64,000 bases of DNA from Lutibacter oricola (lineage in GTDB: Bacteria; Bacteroidota; Bacteroidia; Flavobacteriales; Flavobacteriaceae), in NCBI RefSeq assembly GCF_900106565.1, contig NZ_FNNJ01000013.1, positions 29,151-93,150 of the forward strand. Direction: 5' to 3'. Shown one piece after another: positions 1-9,824 of the stretch; the first letter of the stretch is position 1, and the number at the start of each line of letters is the position of its first letter. A model generated the notes under the pieces. The model was given only the letters and a program-made list of their open reading frames with translations, searched no databases and was not told the DNA's origin. Both the position numbers and the translations under genes were made by a program.

Positions 1-2
1 AC

Positions 3-2192
3 AGAAATGAAATTTTATCAGGAATTCAATTAAACAGAAATCCTTTTATTGACAATCCTTATTTAGCAACAATTATTTGGGGCGGCTTAAATGCTGAAGA
101 TAAATGGAATATGGGGAGTAGTAGTGATACTGAAGCACCTACTGCACCATCTAATTTAGTTTCAACTTCTGTAACTGATGAATCTATCAATATAAGCTGG
201 ACAGCCTCTACAGATAATATAGCTGTTTATGATTATTTAATTTATTTAGATGATGTTTACCTTCAAACATCTAATACCACTACTGCAATAATTGCTAATT
301 TAAGTCCAAATACAGCATATAATATTACTGTAAAGGCTAGAGATGCTGCTTCAAACTTATCAGAGTTTAGCAACAAATTAACGGTAACTACTGAAACGGG
401 TCCTTTTTTGTTGTTTTCAGAAGATTTTAACGATTGTGCTTCTGTACAGTTTTTTGCATATAGTGAAGCAAGTAATAAAGATTGGATATGTGAATCTCAA
501 TTTGGAGAAAACAGTTCTGGGTCGTATGGAATTAATGGTTATCAAGAGGTTGTATTAAGTAAAGATTGGTTAATTACAACAAATGCTATTGATTTTGATA
601 TAAATGAAGATGAGTTATTGAGTTTTTATACAGATGCGGCTTACGGATCCTCATCATTAGTGTTAGTATATTCTTCAGATTATGATGGTTCTGGAGATCC
701 AACAAATTTTACTTGGGTAAATGTTCCTAACCTTTCTATTCCTACGCACTCTGATGGAAGTGGAACCGAAGAGGTGTATAAATTTAACGATGTGGATATA
801 AGTTCAATTACAGGGGCAGTTTATTTTGCATTTAAGTACTATTCAAATGGTTCTCCAACTAGATGGACAGTTGATAATTTTGAAATTACAGCCACCGAAC
901 CTAGTGATGATACAGATAATGATGGAGTATTAAATACTGATGATTTATGTCCTAATACTCCAGTAGGTGAAACTGTAGACGTTAATGGATGTTCAAATGG
1001 ACAATTGGATGACGATAACGATGGAGTTCAAAATAGTGATGATTTATGTGCAAGTACACCAACAGGTGAAACAGTCAATTCAGATGGATGTTCAGACAGT
1101 CAATTAGATGATGATAATGATGGAGTAATGAATAATGTTGATTTATGTGCAGATACTCCAACAGGAGAAACTGTTGACGTTAATGGATGTTCGAATGGAC
1201 AATTAGATGATGATAACGATGGTGTTATAAATAGCCTAGATTTATGTGCAGATACACCAACAGGTGAAACAGTAAATTCAGATGGGTGCTCAGATAGTCA
1301 ATTAGATGATGATAATGATGGCGTAATGAATAATGTTGATTTATGTGCAGATACACCAACAGGAGAAACTGTTGACGCAAATGGATGTTGGGATGGACAA
1401 TTAGATGATGATAATGATGGAGTAATGAATAATGTTGATGATTGTCCTACTTCCACTTCAGGTACTCAAGTAAATTCAGCAGGTTGTTTTATTTTACCTT
1501 CTAGTAATTTTGTAGTTGAAACTATTGGTGAAACTTGTACTGGAGAAAATAATGGACAAGTTGTTATAACAGCAAATGAAAATTATAACTATTCATTTTC
1601 TATTAATAATGTTGATTATAGTTTTACAAATGCTATTACTGTTGAAGGGCTAGAGCCTGGTAATTACGAGTTCTGTATTGCTGTAGTTGGCCAGAATTAT
1701 GAGCAATGTTTTAATATTGTAATTGAAGCAGCTCAAGAAATATCTGGAAAAGCATCTGTTTCGGCAAATAGTGTTTCTATTGAAATAATTGAAGGTACTG
1801 CTCCATATTTAGTTTCTAGAAATGGAATTGTAATAGATAAAACTAGCTTAAATGTAATAGAGATTGAAAATATAAATCAAGGTGATTTGATTGAAGTTAA
1901 ATCTAAAATTGCTTGTGAGGGAACCTTTTCAAAAATTATAGATTTATTTTCTGAATATATTGCGTTTCCAAATCCAAGTAAGGGTAGCTTTGAAGTTGGT
2001 GTGCCAGCAGTAGTAGATAAGGAATTAATTCAAGTTGAGGTTTATAACTCACAATTGTTATTAATTAGTTCTAAACTTTATAATGTAAATTATGGTAGAA
2101 TTAATATAAATCTTGAGAATCAACCTACAGGTGTTTACTTTATTAAGGTATATGGAACAAATACTGAATTGATAAGGGTAATTAAGGAGTAA
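3..2192 (+). CDS. Endonuclease I-like secreted multidomain protein with T9SS sorting domain (5' end outside window)
   Basis: The reading frame is open back to the left edge, so the first ATG at 111 is not the start. Residues encoded before it (NRNPFIDNPYLATIIWGG) resemble the C-terminal end of Bacteroidota endonuclease I (EndA-type) nucleases. After this come a fibronectin type III domain (about 120-400 nt), a choice-of-anchor-J-like beta-sandwich (about 405-890), six Cys/Asp-rich thrombospondin type 3 calcium modules (909-1490), a beta domain, and a C-terminal T9SS type A sorting domain that begins at FPNPSKG and ends in IRVIKE. T9SS substrates are exported across the outer membrane and often surface-attached. 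Likely role: extracellular nuclease. The nuclease catalytic core is outside the window, so that part rests only on the C-terminal resemblance. A strong terminator follows. Confidence 0.75.
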   Translation, partial: RNEILSGIQLNRNPFIDNPYLATIIWGGLNAEDKWNMGSSSDTEAPTAPSNLVSTSVTDESINISWTASTDNIAVYDYLIYLDDVYLQTSNTTTAIIANLSPNTAYNITVKARDAASNLSEFSNKLTVTTETGPFLLFSEDFNDCASVQFFAYSEASNKDWICESQFGENSSGSYGINGYQEVVLSKDWLITTNAIDFDINEDELLSFYTDAAYGSSSLVLVYSSDYDGSGDPTNFTWVNVPNLSIPTHSDGSGTEEVYKFNDVDISSITGAVYFAFKYYSNGSPTRWTVDNFEITATEPSDDTDNDGVLNTDDLCPNTPVGETVDVNGCSNGQLDDDNDGVQNSDDLCASTPTGETVNSDGCSDSQLDDDNDGVMNNVDLCADTPTGETVDVNGCSNGQLDDDNDGVINSLDLCADTPTGETVNSDGCSDSQLDDDNDGVMNNVDLCADTPTGETVDANGCWDGQLDDDNDGVMNNVDDCPTSTSGTQVNSAGCFILPSSNFVVETIGETCTGENNGQVVITANENYNYSFSINNVDYSFTNAITVEGLEPGNYEFCIAVVGQNYEQCFNIVIEAAQEISGKASVSANSVSIEIIEGTAPYLVSRNGIVIDKTSLNVIEIENINQGDLIEVKSKIACEGTFSKIIDLFSEYIAFPNPSKGSFEVGVPAVVDKELIQVEVYNSQLLLISSKLYNVNYGRININLENQPTGVYFIKVYGTNTELIRVIKE
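909..1490 (+). repeat. Six tandem 99-bp thrombospondin type 3 modules inside the first CDS
   Basis: Units start at 909, 1008, 1107, 1206, 1305 and 1404; each encodes 33 residues built on DxDNDGV...DLC...GETV...GC. Two subtypes alternate, ending in NGCSNGQL or SDGCSDSQL. Units 2+3 are nearly the same as units 4+5, so the latest duplication was probably a 198-bp pair. The last unit is shorter and more divergent. Confidence 0.9.
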
Positions 2193-2216
2193 ATATAAAT
2201 ACGAAGTTTAATATTT

Positions 2217-2250
2217 AAAAGCCTATCAAAATAATTGATAGGCTTTTTTA
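2217..2250 (+). terminator. Intrinsic terminator after the endonuclease-like gene
   Basis: A 9-bp perfect stem GCCTATCAA (2221-2229) / TTGATAGGC (2235-2243) with a 5-nt loop is followed by six T (2244-2249). Confidence 0.9.
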
Positions 2251-2503
2251 TGATAAAATCGCTGTATAATTGTTTGTTAATAGTAATATAATTACAGTTT
2301 TAATAGTTTATAAAGGTTTCTTAAACTAAAAATTAACAATTTGTTTTAAGTAGATTAAAGTAAAGGCATTTTAAATATAGTTATTGTAGTTTTTGTAAGC
2401 TATATTGTTTAAATAACAAGACTAAAACTTGAATATTTTAACTTTTATATTTCATATAAAGTAATTGAGGCTTTAGTTATATTATTAGTTAGCTTTTGAG
2501 TAC
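2251..2503. other. Noncoding AT-rich spacer
   Basis: The whole gap between stop 2192 and the minus-strand stop at 2561 is 368 bases. Apart from the two terminators at its ends it holds no open frame of useful length, no tRNA-like fold and no clear repeat. Confidence 0.6.
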
Positions 2504-2537
2504 AAAAAAACCTGATAGAATTTTCTATCAGGTTTTT
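2504..2537 (-). terminator. Terminator for the TonB receptor/lipoprotein operon
   Basis: Perfect 10-bp stem CCTGATAGAA (2511-2520) / TTCTATCAGG (2523-2532), flanked by seven A on the left and T on the right. It can work in both directions but lies just past the minus-strand stop at 2561. Confidence 0.85.
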
Positions 2538-2560
2538 AAAATTGTATAGTTAATTTATCT

Positions 2561-4189
2561 CTATTGAAGAACGTATTCTCCACTAGTTAAAACAACTTTC
2601 ATTTCCCAAACTTCATTAGCTCCAGAATATACATTGTATGTTACAGCATATTTTTGACCTTCTTCCATTGCTGGGAAGTTGTTCAATAAGATAGTGTTAA
2701 TTTTTTCTAATCTCACTTCTTCAGTTTCTTCAGCTTTTCCACTTCTAACATCAAAGTTTCCGTAATAACCATTACCAACTAATTCATAATCAGCAGAGGT
2801 TAAAGTGTACTTAATAGTGTTGTCAGGAACCCACATAGATCCGTCGTTACCAAACTTAATAGTTTTAGCAACAACACTTGGAGTACCAATCCATTTGTCA
2901 CCATCAAATACAAAATTCACATATTCAGTTTCAACACTTCCTGAGTATAAGTCATAAGAAACAGCAGTCATATCTTCAGCTTCAGCATATGGAAATGCAG
3001 ATTCTAAGTAGATAGCAATTCTGTACCAAGCTAATTCTTCATCAGAGAAGTTTGGATAGCTTTGCCCCATTGCAGTATAATCATCAGCAGTTAAAGTAAA
3101 TGGAACATCCCATTTGTCAGTTAAAGCAAATACATTAGTTTCTTCAATTAATGTGTCTGGTAATTTACCATAAGAACCAGAATCTAATAATTCAACTAAA
3201 ATAGTAAGCGTTTCATAAGTTCCACTTCCTAAATAAGCTTCTAATTGTACAGAGTATTTATCTCCTGTAGCTGCAGTAGGGAAGTTATTTTGAAGAGCAA
3301 TATCTATTGCTTCTAACAACATATCATCAGACCAATAATTATCATGTCCAGATCTTCTTTCAAAAGAACCATATGATGCTAAATTTCCAGCAGGACCAGG
3401 GTAAGTTTCTAATAATTCAGCACCAATTAAATCAGTGTCATCACCATTTAGAGTGTATTCTGTTCCAGAAACCATATTGTAGTTTGTACCGTCAAATTGA
3501 ACTAACATTTCTAAGGTTACAGTTTTGTAGCTATTATTAAAAGCTTGGTAAGAAACTAAATATTGTTGGTTTATAGGAGTATCAGGGAAATTAGCTAATA
3601 AAATAGTTTCTATTTTTTCTCTTCTAACTTCTATATCCTCTTCATTTTTACCTGTTCTAATATCAAAATTATCATAACTTCCATTTCCAACAGAAGCATA
3701 ATCATCATCAGTTAAAGTATAAGAAATTTTTTCAGCTAGCTTGTTATAAGTTAACTCAATATAAGAACCTTGTTCAGCTTGAGAATCTTTGTAAGCCATA
3801 AAAGCATTTATAGCATTGTTATTGGATAAATGAGCTCCTTGAATATCTCCAGCATCTAATAATGCTTCATAATCTGCAGAAGTAACTGTATAGCTTTCTA
3901 CATAAATAGGGTCATACAAGTTAAAAGTTACATTTACTAAAGAACCTTCTCCCCAAACAGGGTATTTGTCTGTTAATAATCCAGGAATCATAGTTTTAGC
4001 ATCATCAATAGAGCTAAAGTTCCCATAAGACAATTCTAATTCTTCATAATCTTCATCAGATAATGTTATTGATACTTCTCCAGAAATTATTTCTTCTTGA
4101 GCATCAATTGCCTCATAAATATCATCCATTGGGTCACATGAAGTAAGCATTAAACCCAATGCCATAAATAAATAAACTAATTTTTTCAT
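2561..4189 (-). CDS. Repetitive surface lipoprotein paired with a TonB-dependent receptor
   Basis: 542 aa. The N-terminus MKKLVYLFMALGLMLTSC is a lipoprotein signal with Cys18. Five to six degenerate modules of about 80-90 residues follow. Each has a YTLTxxDY start, a G(N/S)xxYxNF centre, and in the better copies a helix with RxEKIxTILLxNFP followed by a Y-V-Y-xY strand pair. Modules near residues 165 and 465 are the most alike (YDNFDIR versus YGNFDVR). The gene starts 18 bases after the TonB-dependent receptor at 4208-6733, so the two form an operon. In Bacteroidota such pairs usually bind and import a ligand together. I do not recognise the family and there is no SusD signature, so the ligand is unknown. 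Confidence 0.7.
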   Translation of the reverse strand: MKKLVYLFMALGLMLTSCDPMDDIYEAIDAQEEIISGEVSITLSDEDYEELELSYGNFSSIDDAKTMIPGLLTDKYPVWGEGSLVNVTFNLYDPIYVESYTVTSADYEALLDAGDIQGAHLSNNNAINAFMAYKDSQAEQGSYIELTYNKLAEKISYTLTDDDYASVGNGSYDNFDIRTGKNEEDIEVRREKIETILLANFPDTPINQQYLVSYQAFNNSYKTVTLEMLVQFDGTNYNMVSGTEYTLNGDDTDLIGAELLETYPGPAGNLASYGSFERRSGHDNYWSDDMLLEAIDIALQNNFPTAATGDKYSVQLEAYLGSGTYETLTILVELLDSGSYGKLPDTLIEETNVFALTDKWDVPFTLTADDYTAMGQSYPNFSDEELAWYRIAIYLESAFPYAEAEDMTAVSYDLYSGSVETEYVNFVFDGDKWIGTPSVVAKTIKFGNDGSMWVPDNTIKYTLTSADYELVGNGYYGNFDVRSGKAEETEEVRLEKINTILLNNFPAMEEGQKYAVTYNVYSGANEVWEMKVVLTSGEYVLQ

Positions 4190-4207
4190 TGTTTAAGATT
4201 TTTTTAA

Positions 4208-6733
4208 TTAAAATTTAATTTTGGCGCTTATGTTAAAAGTTCTTCCATAACCGAACCAAACTAATGCAGTTTCATCAACAGACCCAGCACCATCAAGCGC
4301 GTCAGAAATATATTCTGTATCGAATACATTGTTCATTCTAGCAGTAAGAGTAGTATCTAAATCACCAATTTTAAATCCGTGTCTAATACTTGCATCAAAA
4401 GTACTGTAAGCAGGTGCCTTCCACGCTTGTGGATCTCCTTTTGTACCTCTGTCGTTAGGATCGTAATCAGCATATAAATCATCAAAATAGTTAAAATCTA
4501 CTGTAAAGTGAGTTTTTTCCATTACTTCATAGTCAAAACCTAAAGCAAGAGTTGTTTGAGCAGCGTCAGAAACTTTTAAACCAGCAATGTAAAGGTTTAC
4601 AGTATCAACTAAGTTTTGGTCTTCATCAAAAATTTGAACATCTTCAACATCACTATCCCAAGTCCAATCTCCTAATGATAACATTCCAATTACACTAAGT
4701 TTATCAGATGGTTTGTATGTGAAATCTAATTCTATTCCTTGGTGAATAGCATTTACACCTAAAATATTAGCTGTGCTGTTTGTCCCGTCTTGATTTTGAA
4801 CATTTTGTGTTAATGTTCTATCATTCCATTCAGTTCTATAAATATTAAAGTTACCAGCAAATTTTTCGCTTCTATAACCATAACCTAATTCAGTACTAAA
4901 TATTTTTTGGTTTTCTGCATCTTCATTAATATGGTCATTATCGTAATTTAAGAATACTGCATTAAAGTTAGCCGCTTTTTCAAAATAACCAATATTGGCA
5001 AACACATTATGCTCGTCATTAATATTGTAGTTAGCACCACCTTTTATACTATAACCAATAAAGTCGTATTTATCAGTTTCTTGGTTACCAGGAGTGTATT
5101 GGAAATAATCAATTCTTTTATAAGAAGTATTAGATACTGCAGAAGCAATAAAAGTAGATAAATTATCTGTATTGTATTCTAATTGAGTAAATAAACCTTG
5201 CCATCCAACTTCACCATCATTCCAGTAGTCACGTTTGTCACCAACTTTTAATGCTCTGTTAGGGTTGTTTACATCACTATCATCTAGAGCGTAATCTCCA
5301 CCTAATAAATCGGTAACTTCAGAAAAGTGTTTACCTGTGTAAGTTCTTAAGTCAAGACCAGCTATTAAATTTAAATTATCGTTAATTTCAGTTTTATAAG
5401 TAGATAATAAACCATACCATTCGTGATCGTTTCTAGAAGCTCTTAAATATGCTTCAGAACCTAATGCTCCATTAGCTCTGTTAATGTCAACAATGTTATC
5501 TAAGTCTACCGGTTGATCATCAGCACCTAATCTTACTTTAAATAAATCTCTGTTAGTTCCAGCGGTTCCACCACCACCTCCTGATCCCCAAGAAGCATAG
5601 ATAGCTGTAGATAAATTAGATTTATCGTTAATTGTCCAATAGTGGTTTAAAGATGTTTGTGATTTGTGGTAGAAGTTGTCTTCAATATGAGTTACTTCTC
5701 CATTTTTAATACCCCAGTCTGGGTTAAATTTATTTTTGCTTTCAGCATTTCTGTATGTAGAAATTAAGCTTCTATTTTGTCTTTGACCGTGACGTTGAGG
5801 TGCTCCAAAAGATGTAATTGCTAATTTGTGATTCTCACCAAGTTGTTTAGAGATGTTAACAAAGTAGTTTGTTCCATCAAATTCAGTACCATCAATATAT
5901 CCATCACCTTTGGTTTTTGATGCTGCAATAGTCGCTGCAAAACCATTATCTAATAATCCAGTTGAAACAGTAGCTCCATATTTTTGGTATCCATCATTTC
6001 CAACTGCTGTAAATATATTACCACCTTTTTCAACATCGGTAGTTTTAGATAAAATATTAACAGTACCACCAATAGAAGGTACAGCTAATTTAGAAGCTCC
6101 TAAACCTCTTTGAATTTGCATAGCAGAAGTAACGTCAGCTAAACCAGCCCAGTTAGACCAGTATACTTTACCGTTCTCCATATCATTAACAGGTACACCA
6201 TTAATAGTAACCGCAACGTTTTCAGAGTCAAACCCTCTAACTGTTAATCTACCATCACCAAAACCACCACCAGATTTAGTAGCGTATACTCCAGGTGTAG
6301 ATTTTAAAATTTCAGGAAATTCTTGCGACCCTAATTTATGCTCAATAACATCAGCTTTTACAGTAGATACTGCAACAGGCGTTTTTCTGTCAATTGCAAA
6401 TGAAGTTGCAGTAATTACAATTTCATCTAAAGATTCTGCTGAAGGCTTTAAAGAAATAGCTCCAAATTTAGTACTTCCTGTAAAGTTTACAGTTTTAGTT
6501 TCGTACCCAACAAAGGAAACTAAAATTGATCCGTTTGCCGATTTAGAGTCAAATGCGAAGTTACCATCAAAATCAGTTGATGCTCCTGTTTTTGTACCTT
6601 TTACAACAATAGATGCTCCAGGAAGTGGTTGATTTGATTCATCAACAACAGTACCCGAAAGTTTTGTTTGTGCGAAAATGGATGTAGACGCTAAAAACAC
6701 TACCACCATTAACAAGTTTTTAAGATTTCTCAT
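4208..6733 (-). CDS. TonB-dependent receptor with carboxypeptidase-regulatory-like N-terminal domain
   Basis: 841 aa. Signal peptide MRNLKNLLMVVVFLASTSIFAQ; then a CarboxypepD_reg-like beta-sandwich (about 24-105, with GTVVDESNQPLPGASIVVKG); then a plug domain (about 115-235, with VRGFDSENVAVTINGVPVND); then a 22-stranded-barrel-type region ending in an aromatic-rich last strand (FNISAKIKF). It is shorter than a typical SusC protein (about 1000 aa) and no SusD gene follows. Role: energy-dependent import of an unknown ligand through the outer membrane, with the lipoprotein at 2561-4189 as its probable partner. No metal-type operator is visible upstream. Confidence 0.9.
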   Translation of the reverse strand: MRNLKNLLMVVVFLASTSIFAQTKLSGTVVDESNQPLPGASIVVKGTKTGASTDFDGNFAFDSKSANGSILVSFVGYETKTVNFTGSTKFGAISLKPSAESLDEIVITATSFAIDRKTPVAVSTVKADVIEHKLGSQEFPEILKSTPGVYATKSGGGFGDGRLTVRGFDSENVAVTINGVPVNDMENGKVYWSNWAGLADVTSAMQIQRGLGASKLAVPSIGGTVNILSKTTDVEKGGNIFTAVGNDGYQKYGATVSTGLLDNGFAATIAASKTKGDGYIDGTEFDGTNYFVNISKQLGENHKLAITSFGAPQRHGQRQNRSLISTYRNAESKNKFNPDWGIKNGEVTHIEDNFYHKSQTSLNHYWTINDKSNLSTAIYASWGSGGGGGTAGTNRDLFKVRLGADDQPVDLDNIVDINRANGALGSEAYLRASRNDHEWYGLLSTYKTEINDNLNLIAGLDLRTYTGKHFSEVTDLLGGDYALDDSDVNNPNRALKVGDKRDYWNDGEVGWQGLFTQLEYNTDNLSTFIASAVSNTSYKRIDYFQYTPGNQETDKYDFIGYSIKGGANYNINDEHNVFANIGYFEKAANFNAVFLNYDNDHINEDAENQKIFSTELGYGYRSEKFAGNFNIYRTEWNDRTLTQNVQNQDGTNSTANILGVNAIHQGIELDFTYKPSDKLSVIGMLSLGDWTWDSDVEDVQIFDEDQNLVDTVNLYIAGLKVSDAAQTTLALGFDYEVMEKTHFTVDFNYFDDLYADYDPNDRGTKGDPQAWKAPAYSTFDASIRHGFKIGDLDTTLTARMNNVFDTEYISDALDGAGSVDETALVWFGYGRTFNISAKIKF

Positions 6734-6942
6734 TCTTTTAATTTTAATTTGAATTAAATGTCTTGCAAAAATGCAAAATTAAATTGATTGAACTTTTAAT
6801 TAATTGTTAAAATTTAACATAATTTTATGATAATAAAATTAACAATAAAAATTCATTAAATTGATTTACAGTTAATTAATTATTAACAACTTCTTTAAAG
6901 ATGTTAAAATCAATAAATAGTTGCTTATACAATGTTAAATAA

Positions 6943-8514
6943 TTATTGTTTTTTTAAGAATTTATTTGCTAATTCTTTTCCTAGTTCAACTCCAAATTGG
7001 TCGTAGCTATAGATATTCCAAATAATTCCTTGTACAAAAATTTTGTGTTCGTAAAATGAAATTAAGCTCCCTAAAGATTTTGGTGTTAGTTTATCTATTA
7101 AAATACTTGTACTAGGCTTATTTCCTTCAAAAACCTTGTATGGTAAAAGAGATTCAATAGCATCAATTTTTCCTTGTGTTTTTAAGTCTAAGTGAGCTTC
7201 TTCCTTTGTTTTACCTTCAGCTAATGCTTGTGTTTGTGCGTAAAAATTAGCCATTAATTTATTATGGTGGTCTTGATCTCCGTATAAAGATTCTTTAAAA
7301 CCAATAAAATCAGCAGGAATTAATTTAGTTCCTTGGTGTAACAATTGCATAAATGCGTGTTGAGAGTTAGAACCTGGAGCTCCCCAAATAATGTTTCCTG
7401 TTTGGTAATCCACTCTATCTCCATTTCTGTCAACACTTTTACCGTTACTTTCCATAATTGCTTGTTGCAAGTACGGTGCAAGTTTACTTAAGTATTGTGA
7501 GTAAGGTAAAATTGCTTCACTTTCTGCTTCAAAAAAGTTAGTGTACCAAATACCAATTAAACTTAAAATAACTGGAGCATTTTTTTCAAAAGGAGTGTTT
7601 TTGAAGTGTTCATCCATATCAAAAGCACCAACAAGTAAATCTTTAAAGTTATTGTAACCAACAGCTAAACTAATTGAAAGTCCAACGGCGCTCCATAAAG
7701 AAAAACGTCCACCAACCCAATCCCACATTGGGAAAATATTATCTGCAGCAATACCAAAGTTTCTTACTGAATCTAAATTTGTTGAAACAGCAACAAAGTG
7801 CTTAGCAACATCTTCATTAGAAGCGTTTTGTAAGAACCATTTTTTTATAGTAGTTGCATTTGTTAGTGTTTCTTGAGTTGTAAATGTTTTTGAAACAATA
7901 ACAAATAATGTAGTTTCTGGGTTTAAAGTTTTTATAACTTCTTGTACATGGTCTCCATCAATATTAGAAACAAAATGTACGTTTAAGTGGTTATTGTAGT
8001 ATTTTAAAGATTCTACAACCATGTCAGGACCTAAATCCGATCCTCCAATACCAATATTTACAACATCGGTAATTGATTTATTTGTGTAACCTTTCCAATC
8101 TCCTGAAACTACTTTATTTGTAAATGATTCAATTTTAGCTAAAGCACCTTTTATTTCTGGAGTAATATTTTCACCATCAACAAAAAGGTCTTCATTAGAT
8201 TGACTTCTAAGTGCTGTATGAAAAACCGCTCTATTTTCTGTAACGTTTATTTTTTCTCCTGTAAAATAAGCATCCATAGCACCTTTTAGGTCTACTTCAT
8301 TTGCCAATTCAACTAAAGTATCAATAGTTTCTTTAGTAATTCTGTTTTTTGAATAGTCAAATTCAAAATCATTAAAGTTAATAGTAAACTCTTCTTTTCT
8401 ATTTTCATTATTGTTGAATAATGTTTTTAAATGAAGATCTTTTACTTTAGGATAATGATTTGTAAGTTTTTGCCAAGCGGCAGTTTTAGTTGGGTTGTTG
8501 TTTTGTAAAGCCAT
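6943..8514 (-). CDS. pgi: Glucose-6-phosphate isomerase
   Basis: 523 aa cytoplasmic enzyme that interconverts glucose 6-phosphate and fructose 6-phosphate in glycolysis and gluconeogenesis. Recognised by IGIGGSDLGPDMV in the first SIS domain, the family signature VGGRFSLWSAVGL, and the second signature region with GAPGSNSQHAFMQLLHQGT. The C-terminal IWNIYSYDQFGVELGK is also typical. Length is near the family norm of about 550. It starts 4 bases after the stop of the M23 peptidase gene at 8519-9781, so it is probably co-transcribed with it. Confidence 0.97.
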   Translation of the reverse strand: MALQNNNPTKTAAWQKLTNHYPKVKDLHLKTLFNNNENRKEEFTINFNDFEFDYSKNRITKETIDTLVELANEVDLKGAMDAYFTGEKINVTENRAVFHTALRSQSNEDLFVDGENITPEIKGALAKIESFTNKVVSGDWKGYTNKSITDVVNIGIGGSDLGPDMVVESLKYYNNHLNVHFVSNIDGDHVQEVIKTLNPETTLFVIVSKTFTTQETLTNATTIKKWFLQNASNEDVAKHFVAVSTNLDSVRNFGIAADNIFPMWDWVGGRFSLWSAVGLSISLAVGYNNFKDLLVGAFDMDEHFKNTPFEKNAPVILSLIGIWYTNFFEAESEAILPYSQYLSKLAPYLQQAIMESNGKSVDRNGDRVDYQTGNIIWGAPGSNSQHAFMQLLHQGTKLIPADFIGFKESLYGDQDHHNKLMANFYAQTQALAEGKTKEEAHLDLKTQGKIDAIESLLPYKVFEGNKPSTSILIDKLTPKSLGSLISFYEHKIFVQGIIWNIYSYDQFGVELGKELANKFLKKQ

Positions 8515-8518
8515 AACT

Positions 8519-9781
8519 TTATGTGTTTAATTCTTCTACTTTGGTAGTTATTTTATTTTCTAATTCAGGAAATTTTATTGAGTCTAATTTCGATTTTATA
8601 GGTTCGATAAAATTAAAATATTTTGGTTTAATTTCTTCTTTCATAGGTTCTGCTGCTGGTAATTTTTGGCGTAATGGATCTACTTGTTTTCCATTTTTCC
8701 AAAAGCGGTAACAAACGTGTGGGCCAGATGTATTACCTGTCATTCCAATAAAGCCTATAACATCTCCTTGTTTTACCACATCTCCAACTTTTACAGCTCG
8801 TTTACTCATGTGTAAATATTGTGTGCTATAGGTTCCGTTATGTCTAACTTTTACATAATTTCCATTTCCTCCTCTTCGTTCGGATGCTATTACGGTTCCA
8901 TTTGCGGTGCTCATAATTGGAGTTCCAACTGGAGCAGCAAAATCTGTTCCTTTATGAGGGCGAATTTTATTTCCGTAGAATGCAATTCTTCTTCTTAAAT
9001 TATATCTTGAAGAAATACGGCTAAATTTTACGGGCGATTTTAAAAATTGACGACGTAAATTTTTGGTTTCTTCATCGAAATATTCTGGAATTTGTAATGT
9101 TGAATCGGGTACGTATCTAAAAGCATAAAAAGGTTTGCCTCCATGTTCAAAATAAGCTGCTTTAATTTTTCCAATTCCTACAGGAATAGAATCGTTAATA
9201 TAAAGTTGCTCGTATACTAGTTTGAATTTGTCGTTTTTTTGAAGTCTAAAAAAGTCAATAGTCCAAGCGTAAATGTCAGACATTTCAAAAGCTAAGTAAT
9301 AACTTAAACCTTGATCGTCTATGGCTTGAGATAAACTACTTGTAATAACTCCAGATGCAGTTTTAATTACTTTGGTTACAGGTTTTTTTCCATTATAAGC
9401 TGTAATTATAGAATCTTTAAAGTCTACAACAGTATATCTAACTTTAGAGTTTTTATAAATAAATACTTGCGCCTTTTCTGTAGAGTCTTTTTTAGCTAAA
9501 ATTGTGTAAGGAACACCACTTTTTATTTTACGAACATTAAAGGTGTCTTTAATTTTATTTACAATTTCTAAAACCTTAGGATATTCAATATGATTTCTAT
9601 CTAAAATTTCACTGAAATTTTCACCAGATTTTATGGTGTCATTAATAACCTTGTAATCACTTAATTTATAACCGTATTCGAAAACTTCTTTAGGCTTTTC
9701 GGGTGTTATAGGTTCTGGTTTTTTATCGTCTTTACATGCGATAATTAATAAGAGAAATAGAAAAGTGACTAATTTTTTCAA
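8519..9781 (-). CDS. M23-family peptidoglycan metallopeptidase lipoprotein with HxC instead of HxH
   Basis: 420 aa. Lipoprotein signal (FLFLLLIIACKDD, Cys16). The N-terminal half resembles the OapA/Csd3-type inhibitory and LysM-like region (SGENFSEILDRNHI). The C-terminal LytM/M23 domain has the zinc motif HKGTD and ends with GPHVCYRFWKNG, where the family norm is GPHLHxE. The second His, normally a zinc ligand, is therefore Cys; Cys can bind zinc, so the domain may still be active, or it may be a degenerate regulator. Likely role: murein endopeptidase or amidase activator at the envelope. A TACTTTTG -7 element lies upstream at 9825-9832. Confidence 0.88.
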   Translation of the reverse strand: MKKLVTFLFLLLIIACKDDKKPEPITPEKPKEVFEYGYKLSDYKVINDTIKSGENFSEILDRNHIEYPKVLEIVNKIKDTFNVRKIKSGVPYTILAKKDSTEKAQVFIYKNSKVRYTVVDFKDSIITAYNGKKPVTKVIKTASGVITSSLSQAIDDQGLSYYLAFEMSDIYAWTIDFFRLQKNDKFKLVYEQLYINDSIPVGIGKIKAAYFEHGGKPFYAFRYVPDSTLQIPEYFDEETKNLRRQFLKSPVKFSRISSRYNLRRRIAFYGNKIRPHKGTDFAAPVGTPIMSTANGTVIASERRGGNGNYVKVRHNGTYSTQYLHMSKRAVKVGDVVKQGDVIGFIGMTGNTSGPHVCYRFWKNGKQVDPLRQKLPAAEPMKEEIKPKYFNFIEPIKSKLDSIKFPELENKITTKVEELNT

Positions 9782-9824
9782 AGGTTACGTTTTAGAGAAT
9801 TAATTAGGTTAAAAAAATAAAACG

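Noticed and set aside
909..1490. Regular direct repeats as a CRISPR array
   Set aside because: The repeats are 99 bp, in frame, have no spacers, and encode thrombospondin type 3 modules.
4208..6733. Calling this receptor SusC and its neighbour SusD
   Set aside because: The receptor is shorter than SusC and the lipoprotein has no SusD features.
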